Under the pieces are notes generated by a model. The model was given only the letters and a program-made list of their open reading frames with translations, was not told the DNA's origin and searched no databases. From Vandammella animalimorsus (GTDB lineage: Bacteria > Pseudomonadota > Gammaproteobacteria > Burkholderiales > Burkholderiaceae_C), in contig NZ_NSJB01000003.1 in NCBI RefSeq assembly GCF_002285265.1, forward strand, positions 124,001 to 188,000: 64,000 nt of DNA, written 5' to 3'. Positions 33,758-42,031 of the stretch are shown piece after piece. Each line of letters begins with the position of its first letter. Position 1 is the first letter of the stretch. Position numbers and translations under genes: made by a program.

Positions 33758-35142
33758 GCGCCAAGCAGCGCCAAGCCGCGCCGGCCACCGTGCCCGTCAG
33801 CGCCTGGGGGCAGCTGCAGGCGGCCGAGCACCAGCTGCTGGCGCCCGATGCGCTGGCCCCGCAGCAGCCCTGGCCGCAGGCGGCGCAAGGCGCCAGCGTG
33901 CTGCCGCACGGCATGGGGCGCAGCTATGGCGACGTCTGCCTCAACCCTGGCGGGGCGCTGTGGCTGGGCCGCGCGCTGGATCAATGGCTGGAATTTGACG
34001 CCCAGCAAGGCCTGCTGCGCTGCCAGGCCGGGGTGCAGCTGGGCGAGATCCAGCGCCTGCTGGCACCTCGCGGCTGGATGCTGCCCGTCACCCCCGGCAC
34101 GCAGTTCGTCACCGTCGGCGGAGCCATCGCCAACGACGTGCACGGCAAAAACCACCACGTCATGGGCAGCTTTGGCGAGCACGTGCGCGCGCTGACGCTG
34201 CTGCGCAGCGACGGGCGTCGCATCGCCTGCGCCCCCGGCCAGCATGAGGACTGGCTGCACGCCACCATCGGCGGCCTGGGCTTGACCGGGCTGATCACCG
34301 AGGCCACGCTGCAACTGCGCCGCGTAGCCGGCCCCTGGCTGAAGGCGCAAAGCATTGCCTTCGAGCGCCTGGCCGATTTCTATCCGCTGGCCGAGCAGTC
34401 CGAGGCCGATTGGGAATACACCGTGGCCTGGATCGACTGCCTGCACCGGCAGGGGCGCGGCATCTTCATGCGCGCCAACCACTGCCAGGCGCACGAGGCC
34501 ACGCCCGCGCACGCGCCCCGGCAGCCCCAGCGCAGCATGCCCGTCACGCCGCCGCTGTCGCTGGTCAACCCGCTGAGCCTGCGCGCCTTCAACTGGGCCT
34601 ACTACCACCTGCAGCGCCGCAGCGCGCAGGCCACGGCAGGCCAGGCCGGCGGCGCCATCAGCCATTACCGGCCATTTTTCTACCCGCTCGATGGGCTGGC
34701 GCACTGGAACCGCATGTACGGGCCACGGGGCTTTTACCAGTACCAATGCGTGATCCCGTTCGCGCCCGCGCCGGGCTCGGCCGGGCCGGCCGGGGCCGAT
34801 GCCATTGCCGCGCTGCTGGCACAGATTGCGCGCAGCGGCCAGGGCTCCTTCCTGGCCGTGCTCAAGACCTTTGGCCAGCGCCCAGCGCCCGGCATGCTCA
34901 GCTTCGCGCAGCCGGGCATCACGCTGGCGCTGGACTTTCCCAACCGGGGCCAGGCCACGCTGCGGCTGTTCGATGCGCTGGACGCCATCGTGCGCGCCGC
35001 CGGCGGGCGCCTGTACCCGGCCAAGGACGCGCGCATGCCCGCCGAGCTCTTCCAGGCCAGCTACCCGCAGCTGGCGCAGTTCCTGCCCTACCGCGACCCG
35101 GGCATCAGCTCGGCCATGTCGCGCCGCCTGCTGGGCGCATGA
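33754..35142 (+). CDS. FAD-linked oxidase, DprE1-like (decaprenylphosphoryl-ribose 2'-oxidase)
   Basis: A 462-residue FAD_binding_4 oxidoreductase. In mycobacteria DprE1 oxidises the 2'-hydroxyl of polyprenyl-phosphoryl ribose, the first half of epimerisation to arabinose. The diagnostic block GGAIANDVHGKNHH...GSFGEHV is present (His130, the equivalent of mycobacterial flavin-binding His132). SYGD and GGLGLTG are FAD contacts, and PAKDARMP supplies the active-site Lys (424, equivalent to Lys418). The start at 33754 overlaps the upstream stop (ATGA); an ATG at 33748 is also possible. This is the most secure assignment in the cassette. Confidence 0.88.
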   Translation: MSAKQRQAAPATVPVSAWGQLQAAEHQLLAPDALAPQQPWPQAAQGASVLPHGMGRSYGDVCLNPGGALWLGRALDQWLEFDAQQGLLRCQAGVQLGEIQRLLAPRGWMLPVTPGTQFVTVGGAIANDVHGKNHHVMGSFGEHVRALTLLRSDGRRIACAPGQHEDWLHATIGGLGLTGLITEATLQLRRVAGPWLKAQSIAFERLADFYPLAEQSEADWEYTVAWIDCLHRQGRGIFMRANHCQAHEATPAHAPRQPQRSMPVTPPLSLVNPLSLRAFNWAYYHLQRRSAQATAGQAGGAISHYRPFFYPLDGLAHWNRMYGPRGFYQYQCVIPFAPAPGSAGPAGADAIAALLAQIARSGQGSFLAVLKTFGQRPAPGMLSFAQPGITLALDFPNRGQATLRLFDALDAIVRAAGGRLYPAKDARMPAELFQASYPQLAQFLPYRDPGISSAMSRRLLGA

Positions 35143-35201
35143 GCCAGGCGGCCCGCAGCCCCTGCAACGCCCGCATCCCCCCGCACCACCCACACCACAC
35201 C

Positions 35202-35954
35202 ATGAGCACAAGCCAATACATCGTCGTCATCGGCGCCACCTCCCACATTGCCCAGCAATGCTGCCGCCTCTGGGCCGAACAAGGCCCTTGTGAGTTCCTG
35301 CTGGTGGGCCGCGATGCGCAGCGCACCGAGCAGGTCGCGGCCGACCTGCGCGCGCGCGGCGCGGCCGTCAGCGCCCAGGTGCAAACGCTGGATTTCGACG
35401 ACCCGGACGCCGCAGCGGCCCTGGCGCGCAGCGCACAGGCCCGCGGCCGCGTGGACATCGTGCTCATCGCCCACGGCGCGCTGCCCGATCAGGCCCAATG
35501 CCAGAGCGAGCTGCGCGCCGCGCAGCAGGCGCTGCACATCAACGGCCTGTCGCCCGCGCTGCTGGCCGAGGCCTTTGCCGGCCCCATGCAGCAGGCCAAC
35601 CATGGCCGCCTGTGCATCATCGGCTCCGTGGCCGGGGATCGCGGGCGCAAGAGCAACTACGTCTATGGCGCGGCCAAGGGCCTGCTCGAACGCTACGCCC
35701 AGGGCCTGCAGCACCGCCTGGCCGGCACGGCCGTGCGCGTGACGCTGGCCAAGCCCGGCCCGACCGACACGCCGATGACGGCCCGCCTCAAGCAAGGCGG
35801 CGCGCGCCTGGCCAGCGCCCAGGCCGTGGCCCAGCGCATCGTGCGCGCCATCGAGGCCGGCCGCCCCGTGGTCTACGCCCCAGCCCAATGGGCGCTGATC
35901 ATGCTGGTCATCCGCAACCTGCCGCGCCGGGTGTTTCACAAGCTCGATATTTGA
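35202..35954 (+). CDS. Short-chain dehydrogenase, DprE2-like (keto-arabinose reductase)
   Basis: A 250-residue SDR expected to reduce the keto intermediate made by the DprE1-like enzyme to polyprenyl-phosphoryl arabinose using NAD(P)H. The cofactor motif VIGATSHIAQ is near the N-terminus. IAHGALPD and the catalytic Ser of IGSVAGDRG are in place, as are Tyr and Lys of YVYGAAKG. A membrane-seeking C-terminal segment (WALIMLVIRNLPRRVF) fits work on a lipid-linked substrate. In the same frame an ATG at 35139 overlaps the previous stop and would add 21 residues. DprE2-type function rests largely on neighbourhood. Confidence 0.8.
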   Translation: MSTSQYIVVIGATSHIAQQCCRLWAEQGPCEFLLVGRDAQRTEQVAADLRARGAAVSAQVQTLDFDDPDAAAALARSAQARGRVDIVLIAHGALPDQAQCQSELRAAQQALHINGLSPALLAEAFAGPMQQANHGRLCIIGSVAGDRGRKSNYVYGAAKGLLERYAQGLQHRLAGTAVRVTLAKPGPTDTPMTARLKQGGARLASAQAVAQRIVRAIEAGRPVVYAPAQWALIMLVIRNLPRRVFHKLDI

Positions 35955-35955
35955 G

Positions 35956-36411
35956 ATGCGCCTGAGCCTGCTCTACAGCCTGTTTTGCGCCCTGGCCATT
36001 GCCGTCAACATCGGCACGCAGGAGGCCGTGGTGCGCCTGGGCCACTGGCTGCAGCAGCAGCTGGACATGGCCACGCCGCTGCCGGGCCTGATCCTGCTGT
36101 CCATCGCCGCGGGCACCGCCACGGGGCTGGTCGTCAAATACCTGCTGGACAAGCGCTACATCTTCCGCTTCCAGCCCCAAAGCGCCGCGCACGACGGCAA
36201 GACCTTTGTGCGCTACACCCTGATGGGGCTGGCCACCACGCTGATCTTCTGGGGCTTCGAATACGGCTTCTGGCTGATCTTCCAGAGCGCGACCATGCGC
36301 TACCTGGGCGGCGTCATCGGGCTGGTGCTGGGCTACGTCAGCAAATACCACCTGGACAAGCGGTTCGTTTTCAACCCTGCCGCAGCGGGATCGCAGGGCC
36401 GTTCGGCCTGA
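35956..36411 (+). CDS. GtrA-family membrane protein (polyprenyl-phosphate sugar flippase candidate)
   Basis: A 151-residue protein with four membrane helices and the GtrA signatures YLLDKRYIF and YLGGVIGLVLGYVSKYHLDKRFVF. GtrA proteins are thought to flip or assist flipping of lipid-linked sugars; Rv3789 is the member beside mycobacterial dprE1. It starts one base after the SDR stop, so it belongs to the same operon. It is the last gene of the cassette, and earP follows after 33 bases. Confidence 0.85.
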   Translation: MRLSLLYSLFCALAIAVNIGTQEAVVRLGHWLQQQLDMATPLPGLILLSIAAGTATGLVVKYLLDKRYIFRFQPQSAAHDGKTFVRYTLMGLATTLIFWGFEYGFWLIFQSATMRYLGGVIGLVLGYVSKYHLDKRFVFNPAAAGSQGRSA

Positions 36412-36444
36412 GTGCCTGGGCCTGAGTACCTGCCACGCACAGCC

Positions 36445-37755
36445 ATGCCCGCCACCGACACTGCACCGCCGCCCCTGGCCTGGGACATCTTCTGCCGCGT
36501 CATCGACAACTACGGCGATGCCGGCGTCTGCTGGCGCCTGGCCTGCGACCTGGCCGGGCGCGGCGATGGCGTGCGGCTGTGGATCGACGAGCACAGCGCG
36601 CTGCGCTGGCTCAGCAGCGCGCCGGCCTCGCTCTGGGATGCGCCGCCGCCCTGGCAGCACCAGGGCGTGCGCATCCTGCCCTGGGCGCTGGCCGAAAGCC
36701 TGGCCCCTGGGCAACTGGCGACGCTGGCGGCGCTGGCGGCGCTCACGCCAGCTTCGCCCGCACAGCCAGCGCCGCGCCAAGTGCTGATCGAAGCCTTTGG
36801 CTGCGAGATCCCCGACGCCTACCTCAGCGCCCTGGCCCAGCTCGCTGGCGGCCAAGCCGGCCCTGCCAACGCCATTGGGCCGCGCCCCTGGCCGCTGTGG
36901 CTGAACCTCGAATACCTCTCGGCCGAACCCTACGTGGAGCGCATGCACCTGCTGCCCTCGCCGGTGATGTTCGGCCCGGCCGCAGGGCAGCGCAAGACCT
37001 TTTTCTACCCTGGGCTGACGCCGCGCACCGGCGGCCTGCTGCGCGAGCCGACTCTGGCGCAGCGCCGGGCGCGCTTCGATGCCACGGCCTGGCGCCGCGC
37101 CTTCCTGCAGGCGCAACCCGCCGCCGCACAGGCCTCCAAGCCGATCGACCACGCCACCCAGGCCAGTTGGATCAGCCTGTTCGCCTACGAACCCGCCTGC
37201 CTGCCGCAGTGGCTGCGCGCCTGGGCCCAGGCCGCGCAGCCCGTGCAGCTGCTGGCCGCGGCCGGGCGCTCGCAAGCCTGGCTGCGCCAGTGCTGGCAGC
37301 AGCTGGGCTGGGCCGGCGCGCAGCAGGGCGCGCTGACGGTGCACTGGCTGCCCTTCATGCCGCAGGCGCAGTTCGACGAGCTGCTGTGGGCTTGCGACCT
37401 GAACATCGTGCGCGGCGAGGATTCGCTGGTGCGCGCGCTGTGGGCCGCGCGCCCCTTTTTGTGGCACATCTACCCCCAGCACGACAACGCCCATCACGGC
37501 AAACTGCAGGCCTTCATGGACTGGCTGCAACCGCCTGAGCACTGGCGCGCCGCCTTGCTGCAACTCAACGGCATGGCCAGCGCCAACGCGCCGCCGCAGC
37601 CCTCGCCCAGCAGCGCCCTTCAAGGCACACAACAGGCAAGCTGGGCGCACTGGCAGGACTGCGCGCGCGCCGCCTGCAGCCGCCTGCAGGCCCAGCCCGA
37701 CCTGGCCACGCAGCTGCGCGCCTGGGCCGCCACCGGTGCGCAGCAGCCCACGTAG
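36445..37755 (+). CDS. earP: EF-P arginine rhamnosyltransferase EarP
   Basis: A 436-residue GT-B glycosyltransferase that adds rhamnose from dTDP-rhamnose to Arg32 of elongation factor P, needed for translating polyproline stretches. The EarP start DIFCRVIDNYGDAGVCWRLA contains the catalytic Asp residues. LNLEYLSAEPYVE, FFYPGLTPRTGGLLRE and NIVRGEDSLVRALWA are the nucleotide-sugar and acceptor motifs. The ATG at 36445 is preferred to 36412. Its usual neighbour efp is absent here, where an MBL-fold gene follows instead. A low-complexity insert lies near residues 380-400. Confidence 0.93.
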   Translation: MPATDTAPPPLAWDIFCRVIDNYGDAGVCWRLACDLAGRGDGVRLWIDEHSALRWLSSAPASLWDAPPPWQHQGVRILPWALAESLAPGQLATLAALAALTPASPAQPAPRQVLIEAFGCEIPDAYLSALAQLAGGQAGPANAIGPRPWPLWLNLEYLSAEPYVERMHLLPSPVMFGPAAGQRKTFFYPGLTPRTGGLLREPTLAQRRARFDATAWRRAFLQAQPAAAQASKPIDHATQASWISLFAYEPACLPQWLRAWAQAAQPVQLLAAAGRSQAWLRQCWQQLGWAGAQQGALTVHWLPFMPQAQFDELLWACDLNIVRGEDSLVRALWAARPFLWHIYPQHDNAHHGKLQAFMDWLQPPEHWRAALLQLNGMASANAPPQPSPSSALQGTQQASWAHWQDCARAACSRLQAQPDLATQLRAWAATGAQQPT

Positions 37756-37765
37756 AATGCCCGCC

Positions 37766-38404
37766 ATGCTCCAATACCACACCCTCCCCGTCACCGCCTT
37801 TGCGCAAAATTGCAGCATCGTGTGGTGCGATGAAACCCGCGAGGCCGCCATCATCGACCCGGGCGGCGATCTGCCGCAAATCCGCGCCGCCATCGAGCAG
37901 CTGGGCCTGACGCCCAAGGCCATCTGGCTGACCCACGCCCACATCGACCACGCCGGCGGCGCGGGCGAGCTGGCGCAGGCGCTGGGCCTGCCCATCATTG
38001 GCCCGCACCCGCAAGACCAGTTCCTCATCGACAGCCTGCCCGCACAAAGCCAGGCCTATGGCTTTGCGCCAGCGCAGACCTTCACGCCCGCGCGCTGGCT
38101 GGGCGATGGCGATCAGGTGCAGATCGGCCAGCAGGTGCTCGACGTCTACCACACCCCCGGCCACACCCCCGGGCACGTGATCTTCCACGCCCCTGCCAGC
38201 GGCCTGGCCTTCGTCGGCGACGTGCTGTTTGCCGGCAGCATCGGGCGCACGGACTTTCCGCGCGGCAACCACCAGCAGCTCATCGACAGCATCGTGCACA
38301 AGCTCTGGCCGCTGGGCGACCAGACGCGCTTCGTGCCCGGCCACGGGCCCGAGAGCAGCTTTGCCCGCGAGCGCGCCAGCAACCCCTTCGTCGGCGGCAC
38401 CTGA
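37766..38404 (+). CDS. MBL-fold metallo-hydrolase (YcbL/glyoxalase II-like)
   Basis: A 212-residue metallo-beta-lactamase-fold hydrolase with the zinc motif THAHIDHAGG, then TPGHTPGHV, VGDVLFAGSIGRTDF and a final PGHGPESS. The layout matches YcbL-type glyoxalase II-like enzymes that cleave thioesters such as S-lactoylglutathione. The family start MLQY..LPVTAFAQNCS places the ATG at 37766, with 37757 as an alternative. It lies 10 bases after earP and is probably cotranscribed. Confidence 0.88.
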   Translation: MLQYHTLPVTAFAQNCSIVWCDETREAAIIDPGGDLPQIRAAIEQLGLTPKAIWLTHAHIDHAGGAGELAQALGLPIIGPHPQDQFLIDSLPAQSQAYGFAPAQTFTPARWLGDGDQVQIGQQVLDVYHTPGHTPGHVIFHAPASGLAFVGDVLFAGSIGRTDFPRGNHQQLIDSIVHKLWPLGDQTRFVPGHGPESSFARERASNPFVGGT

Positions 38405-38494
38405 GCCCCGGCGCCACGGCGGCCCCCTGCCCTGCCGGGCCGGTGCGCCCGCCTCCCCTGCGCGCCACTGCCAACGCATTGCCCTGCATCCCGC

Positions 38495-39898
38495 ATGCCC
38501 AGCCCCACACCGCCGCCGCCCGCCGCCGCGCCTGCCACGGCCGCCACGGCCGCGCCCGCCATGCACTGGTTGCAGGCGGCGCAGGTCTATCTTGAGCCGG
38601 CCTGCCTGCGCATGCTGCTGCTGGGCTTCTCGGCCGGGCTGCCCATGCTGCTGGTGTTCAACACGCTGGGCTTCAGGCTGCGCGAGGCCGGCATCGACCG
38701 CAGCACCATCGGCTTCATCAGCTGGGTGACGCTGGCCTACGGCTTCAAATGGGCCTGGTCGCCGCTGGTCGATCACCTGTCCATCCCCTGGCTGACGCGC
38801 CGCCTGGGGCAGCGGCGCAGCTGGCTGCTGCTGTCGCAGTGCTGCGTCATGCTGGCGCTGCTGGGCATGGCGCTGCTCGATCCGCGCCAGCAGCTGGGCG
38901 CGCTGACGCTGTGCGCCGTGGCGGTGGCCTTTGCCTCGGCCACGCAGGACATTGCGCTGGACGCCTACCGCATCGAAACCGGCGATACCCAGCGCCAGGC
39001 CGCCATGGCGGCGATGTACCAGGGCGGCTACCGCGTCGCGCTGATCTGGGCTGGCGCAGGCGCGCTCTGGCTGGCCGCGCGCGGCGAAAGCGCCGGCCAG
39101 ACAGGCTACCAACAGGCGGCCTGGGCCTTTTCCTACATCGTCATGGCCGCCACCATGCTGGTGGGCATGATCGCCACGTTGCTGGCGCCTGAGCCGCAAC
39201 GCCCGCCGGCAGCGCCCATGCGCGATCTGCGCCAATGGCTGGCGCAGGCCGTGGTCGCGCCCTTTGCCGACTTCATCGGCCGCTACGGCCGCCAGGCGCT
39301 GCTGATCCTGGCGCTGATCTCCGTCTACCGCATCAGCGACATCGTCATGGGCGTGATGGCCAGCGCCTTCTACGTGGACATGGGCTACACCAAGGACCAG
39401 ATCGCCGCCGTCACCAAAATCTACGGCGTGCTCATGACGCTGCTGGGCGCCTTCGCCGGCGGCTGGGTGGCCATGCGCATCGGCGTGCTGCGCGTGCTGA
39501 TGCTCGGGGCGCTGCTGTCCTCGGCCACCAATGTGCTGTTTGCCTGGCTGGCCCAGCAGCAAGGCCCGCACTTCATCGGCCTGGTGCTGGTGGTCTCGGC
39601 CGACAACCTGGCCGCGGGCCTGGCCTCCTCGGCCTTCATCGCCTACCTCTCCAGCCTGACCAACGTGCGCTACTCGGCCACGCAGTACGCGCTGTTCAGC
39701 TCCATGATGACGCTGCTGCCCAAGTGGCTGGGCGGCTTCTCGGGCCAGTTCGTCGATGCCCACGGCTACGCCCAGTTCTTCACGCTCACCGCCTGCCTGG
39801 GCCTGCCCGTGCTGCTGCTGATTGCCTGGATCGCCCGCCTCGACGCGCGCGCCGCGCCCCATCGGGATGGCGGCCCGGCGCAGCCAGGCAGCGCCTGA
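38495..39898 (+). CDS. ampG: AmpG-family muropeptide permease-like transporter
   Basis: A 467-residue, 12-helix major facilitator. The AmpG hallmarks are LLLGFSAGLPMLLVFNTLGFRL (in part), WSPLVDH, QDIALDAYRIE and AAMYQGGYR. AmpG brings anhydromuropeptides into the cytoplasm for wall recycling and feeds beta-lactamase induction; the MurU-like enzyme at 16 kb could act downstream of such recycling. A Pro/Ala-rich leader of about 22 residues precedes the first helix, so the start may be later. A nearby benE-like gene follows on the same strand. Confidence 0.85.
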   Translation: MPSPTPPPPAAAPATAATAAPAMHWLQAAQVYLEPACLRMLLLGFSAGLPMLLVFNTLGFRLREAGIDRSTIGFISWVTLAYGFKWAWSPLVDHLSIPWLTRRLGQRRSWLLLSQCCVMLALLGMALLDPRQQLGALTLCAVAVAFASATQDIALDAYRIETGDTQRQAAMAAMYQGGYRVALIWAGAGALWLAARGESAGQTGYQQAAWAFSYIVMAATMLVGMIATLLAPEPQRPPAAPMRDLRQWLAQAVVAPFADFIGRYGRQALLILALISVYRISDIVMGVMASAFYVDMGYTKDQIAAVTKIYGVLMTLLGAFAGGWVAMRIGVLRVLMLGALLSSATNVLFAWLAQQQGPHFIGLVLVVSADNLAAGLASSAFIAYLSSLTNVRYSATQYALFSSMMTLLPKWLGGFSGQFVDAHGYAQFFTLTACLGLPVLLLIAWIARLDARAAPHRDGGPAQPGSA

Positions 39899-39937
39899 CG
39901 CCCCCGTTTTTTGCCCCCGCCCCGATTGGCCCACCCC

Positions 39938-41131
39938 ATGCGACAACTCTGGCACGACCTGAGCGCCTCGACCGCCACCGCCGGCTTTGTGGCCGTGCTG
40001 GTGGCCTTCACCAGCTCCACGGCCGTGATCTACCAGGCCGCGCAGGCGCTGGGCGGCACGCCGGGGCACATCACCTCGTGGATCTGGTCCATCAGCCTGG
40101 GCTGCGCCGTGGTGGCGCTGCTGCCCTCGCTGCTGCTGAGAAAGCCGGTGATGCCCGGCTGGTCCGTGCCGGGGGCGGTGGTCATCGCCACCACTGCCGC
40201 CTCGGGCGGCTTCACGCTGGCCCAGGGCGTGGGCGCGTTCATGATGAGCGCGGCGCTCATCGTGCTGGTGGGCGCCACGGGCTGGTTCGAGCGCATGATG
40301 GGCCGCATCCCGCTGGCCCTGGCCAACGCCCTGCTGGCGGGCGTGCTGGGGCGGTTTGCGCTCGATGGCTTTGGCGCGGCCCGCACCGCGCCGCTGCTGC
40401 TGACGCTGATGCTGCTGGCCTACCTGGCCGCGCGCCGCTGGCTGCCGCGCTACGCCGTCATCGTCACCTTGCTGGTGGGCATGGCCCAGGCCACGCTGGC
40501 CGGGCAGATGCAGTGGTCGGCCATTGGCCCGCTGCAGCTGGCGCGGCCCATCTTCGTCTGGCCCGAGTTCAGCCTCAGCGCCTTCATGAGCATGGCCTTG
40601 CCGCTGTTCATCGTCACCATGGCCTCGCAAAACCTGCCGGGCGTGGCCGTCATGCGCGCCACCGGGTACTTCATGCCCGTCTCGCGCCTGATCACGCTCA
40701 CCGGCTTGGTGACGCTGGCGCTCTCGCCCTTTGGCTGCTTTTCGGTCAACCTCTCGTCCATCACCGCCGCCATCTGCATGGGGCCGGGCGCGCACGAGGA
40801 CCCGGCCCGGCGCTACAGCGGCGCCGTGGTCTGTGGCCTGCTGTATTTGCTGGTGGGCTGCTTTGCCGGCATCATCACCGGCTTGCTGCTGGCCTTTCCG
40901 CAAGAGCTGGTGCTGGCCATTGCCGGCATCGCCCTGCTGGGCAGCATCGGCAGCGGCCTGGCCCAGGCCATGGCCGACGAAAGCCAGCGCGAAGCGGCGC
41001 TGATTTCCTTTCTGGTCACGCTCTCGGGCGTGAGCATCGCCGGCATTGGCTCGGCCTTCTGGGGGGTCGTGGCCGGCGCTGCCGCCTTGCTGATCCAGCG
41101 CTGGCGCGCAGCGCCCCCATCGCAGCCGTGA
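39938..41131 (+). CDS. BenE-family (benzoate/H+ symporter-like) transporter
   Basis: A 397-residue polytopic protein of the BenE family, shown by AFTSSTAVIYQAAQ, MPGWSVPGAVV, PLALANALLAGVLGRF and TMASQNLPGVAVMR. Founding members import benzoate with protons, but no benzoate pathway genes are nearby and the substrate here is unknown. The ATG at 39938 is preferred to the TTG at 39911. It follows ampG after 39 bases. Confidence 0.85.
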   Translation: MRQLWHDLSASTATAGFVAVLVAFTSSTAVIYQAAQALGGTPGHITSWIWSISLGCAVVALLPSLLLRKPVMPGWSVPGAVVIATTAASGGFTLAQGVGAFMMSAALIVLVGATGWFERMMGRIPLALANALLAGVLGRFALDGFGAARTAPLLLTLMLLAYLAARRWLPRYAVIVTLLVGMAQATLAGQMQWSAIGPLQLARPIFVWPEFSLSAFMSMALPLFIVTMASQNLPGVAVMRATGYFMPVSRLITLTGLVTLALSPFGCFSVNLSSITAAICMGPGAHEDPARRYSGAVVCGLLYLLVGCFAGIITGLLLAFPQELVLAIAGIALLGSIGSGLAQAMADESQREAALISFLVTLSGVSIAGIGSAFWGVVAGAAALLIQRWRAAPPSQP

Positions 41132-41161
41132 ACACGCTCTAACTTAAGGAGAATCGCCACC

Positions 41162-41566
41162 ATGGAGCATCCCACCCCCGAAAGCCAGCAATTGCTGCTG
41201 GCGCTTTGTCAGGCCCTGCGGCAAGACCCGGGCCTGATCGCGCCGGGCGCGGCCTGGCACAAGCTGATCGTGGTCGGCGTGCAGGGCAAGGGCCACAGCC
41301 GCATGTACGGCTACCGCTTTGACGCCCAGGGCGAGGACGAGGCCGTCTCCCCCGACGACGGGCACGCGCAAGACGCCTTGCGGCATTTGCAGCAGGCCAT
41401 GCAGGCCGAGCACCCCGCAGGCCGCGCCTGGCAGGCCTGCCTGATTCGGCTGGGCAGCGACGGGCGCTTTGGCGTGGAGTTCGAATACGACAACGCGCAG
41501 CGCTGGGCCGTCACGCCGGCCAATTACCAGCAGCGCGTGCAGGAGTTTGCGCAAATGCCGGTGTGA
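41162..41566 (+). CDS. Small cytoplasmic protein, YezG/DUF600-like immunity candidate
   Basis: A 134-residue soluble protein with a strong ribosome site (TAAGGAG, 41145-41151). The order of elements, WHKLIVVG..., then MYGYRFD..., then a helix, then LIRLGSDGRFGVEFEYDNAQRW, resembles the YezG/DUF600 family of toxin-immunity proteins. I recognise this by pattern only. No toxin gene lies beside it, so if correct it is an orphan immunity gene. It follows the BenE gene by 30 bases. Confidence 0.55.
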   Translation: MEHPTPESQQLLLALCQALRQDPGLIAPGAAWHKLIVVGVQGKGHSRMYGYRFDAQGEDEAVSPDDGHAQDALRHLQQAMQAEHPAGRAWQACLIRLGSDGRFGVEFEYDNAQRWAVTPANYQQRVQEFAQMPV

Positions 41567-42031
41567 GTGCCTGCTCAAACTCTCTGCACGGCGGGCAAGA
41601 GCGCAGATGTGAGCAGCCTCGTTGGCAACCCTCGAAGGGGCATCCAGCCTTGCTGCGGTTGCCGCCTTGTGCTCGGCCCCTGTAGGCCCCAATGCGATCT
41701 GCTTGCATAGTGCGCACAGGCCCTGAGTTTGAACTTCTCATGAAGTTGGTATCAAAAACCACCGCCGGGGACGCACAGCCCACCCGGCAAGCGGCACTGC
41801 CCAACTTGACGAGCACCGCTCTCTGGCCGTCTTTTGATGCCAAGATCGCCAATCTTGCCGACAACAGAACGTAAAAACCCGGCACGCCACGGCCGGGCCG
41901 ATGCGCTGCCTGCAACGCGCCAGTCAGGGCCCGCGCACATCACCCATCTGAAAAGCCCAGCGCAGCTCACAGGGGCTTTGCCGGGTCTGTAGACTGTCGC
42001 CCGTCCAGAACCTCTACTCAGGAGTCACACC
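41567..42031. other. 465-base region without a convincing gene
   Basis: Short frames here lack coding character. The stretch 41694-41723 is the second copy of the 30-bp sequence found at 19245-19274. The block from about 41575 to 41735 may be a longer dispersed element. AGGAG at 42019-42023 serves the next gene. No terminator for the upstream gene is obvious. Confidence 0.5.
41694..41723 (-). repeat. 30-bp sequence repeated at 19245-19274
   Basis: It matches 19245-19274 at 27 of 30 positions, including a 15-base exact core (GCGATCTGCTTGCAT). Here it is intergenic, which suggests that the copy at the M48 gene is the intruding one. Confidence 0.6.

Noticed and set aside
37565-40903. A 1112-residue minus-strand frame opposite earP, the MBL hydrolase, ampG and benE
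   Set aside because: It is low-complexity antisense of four well-supported genes.
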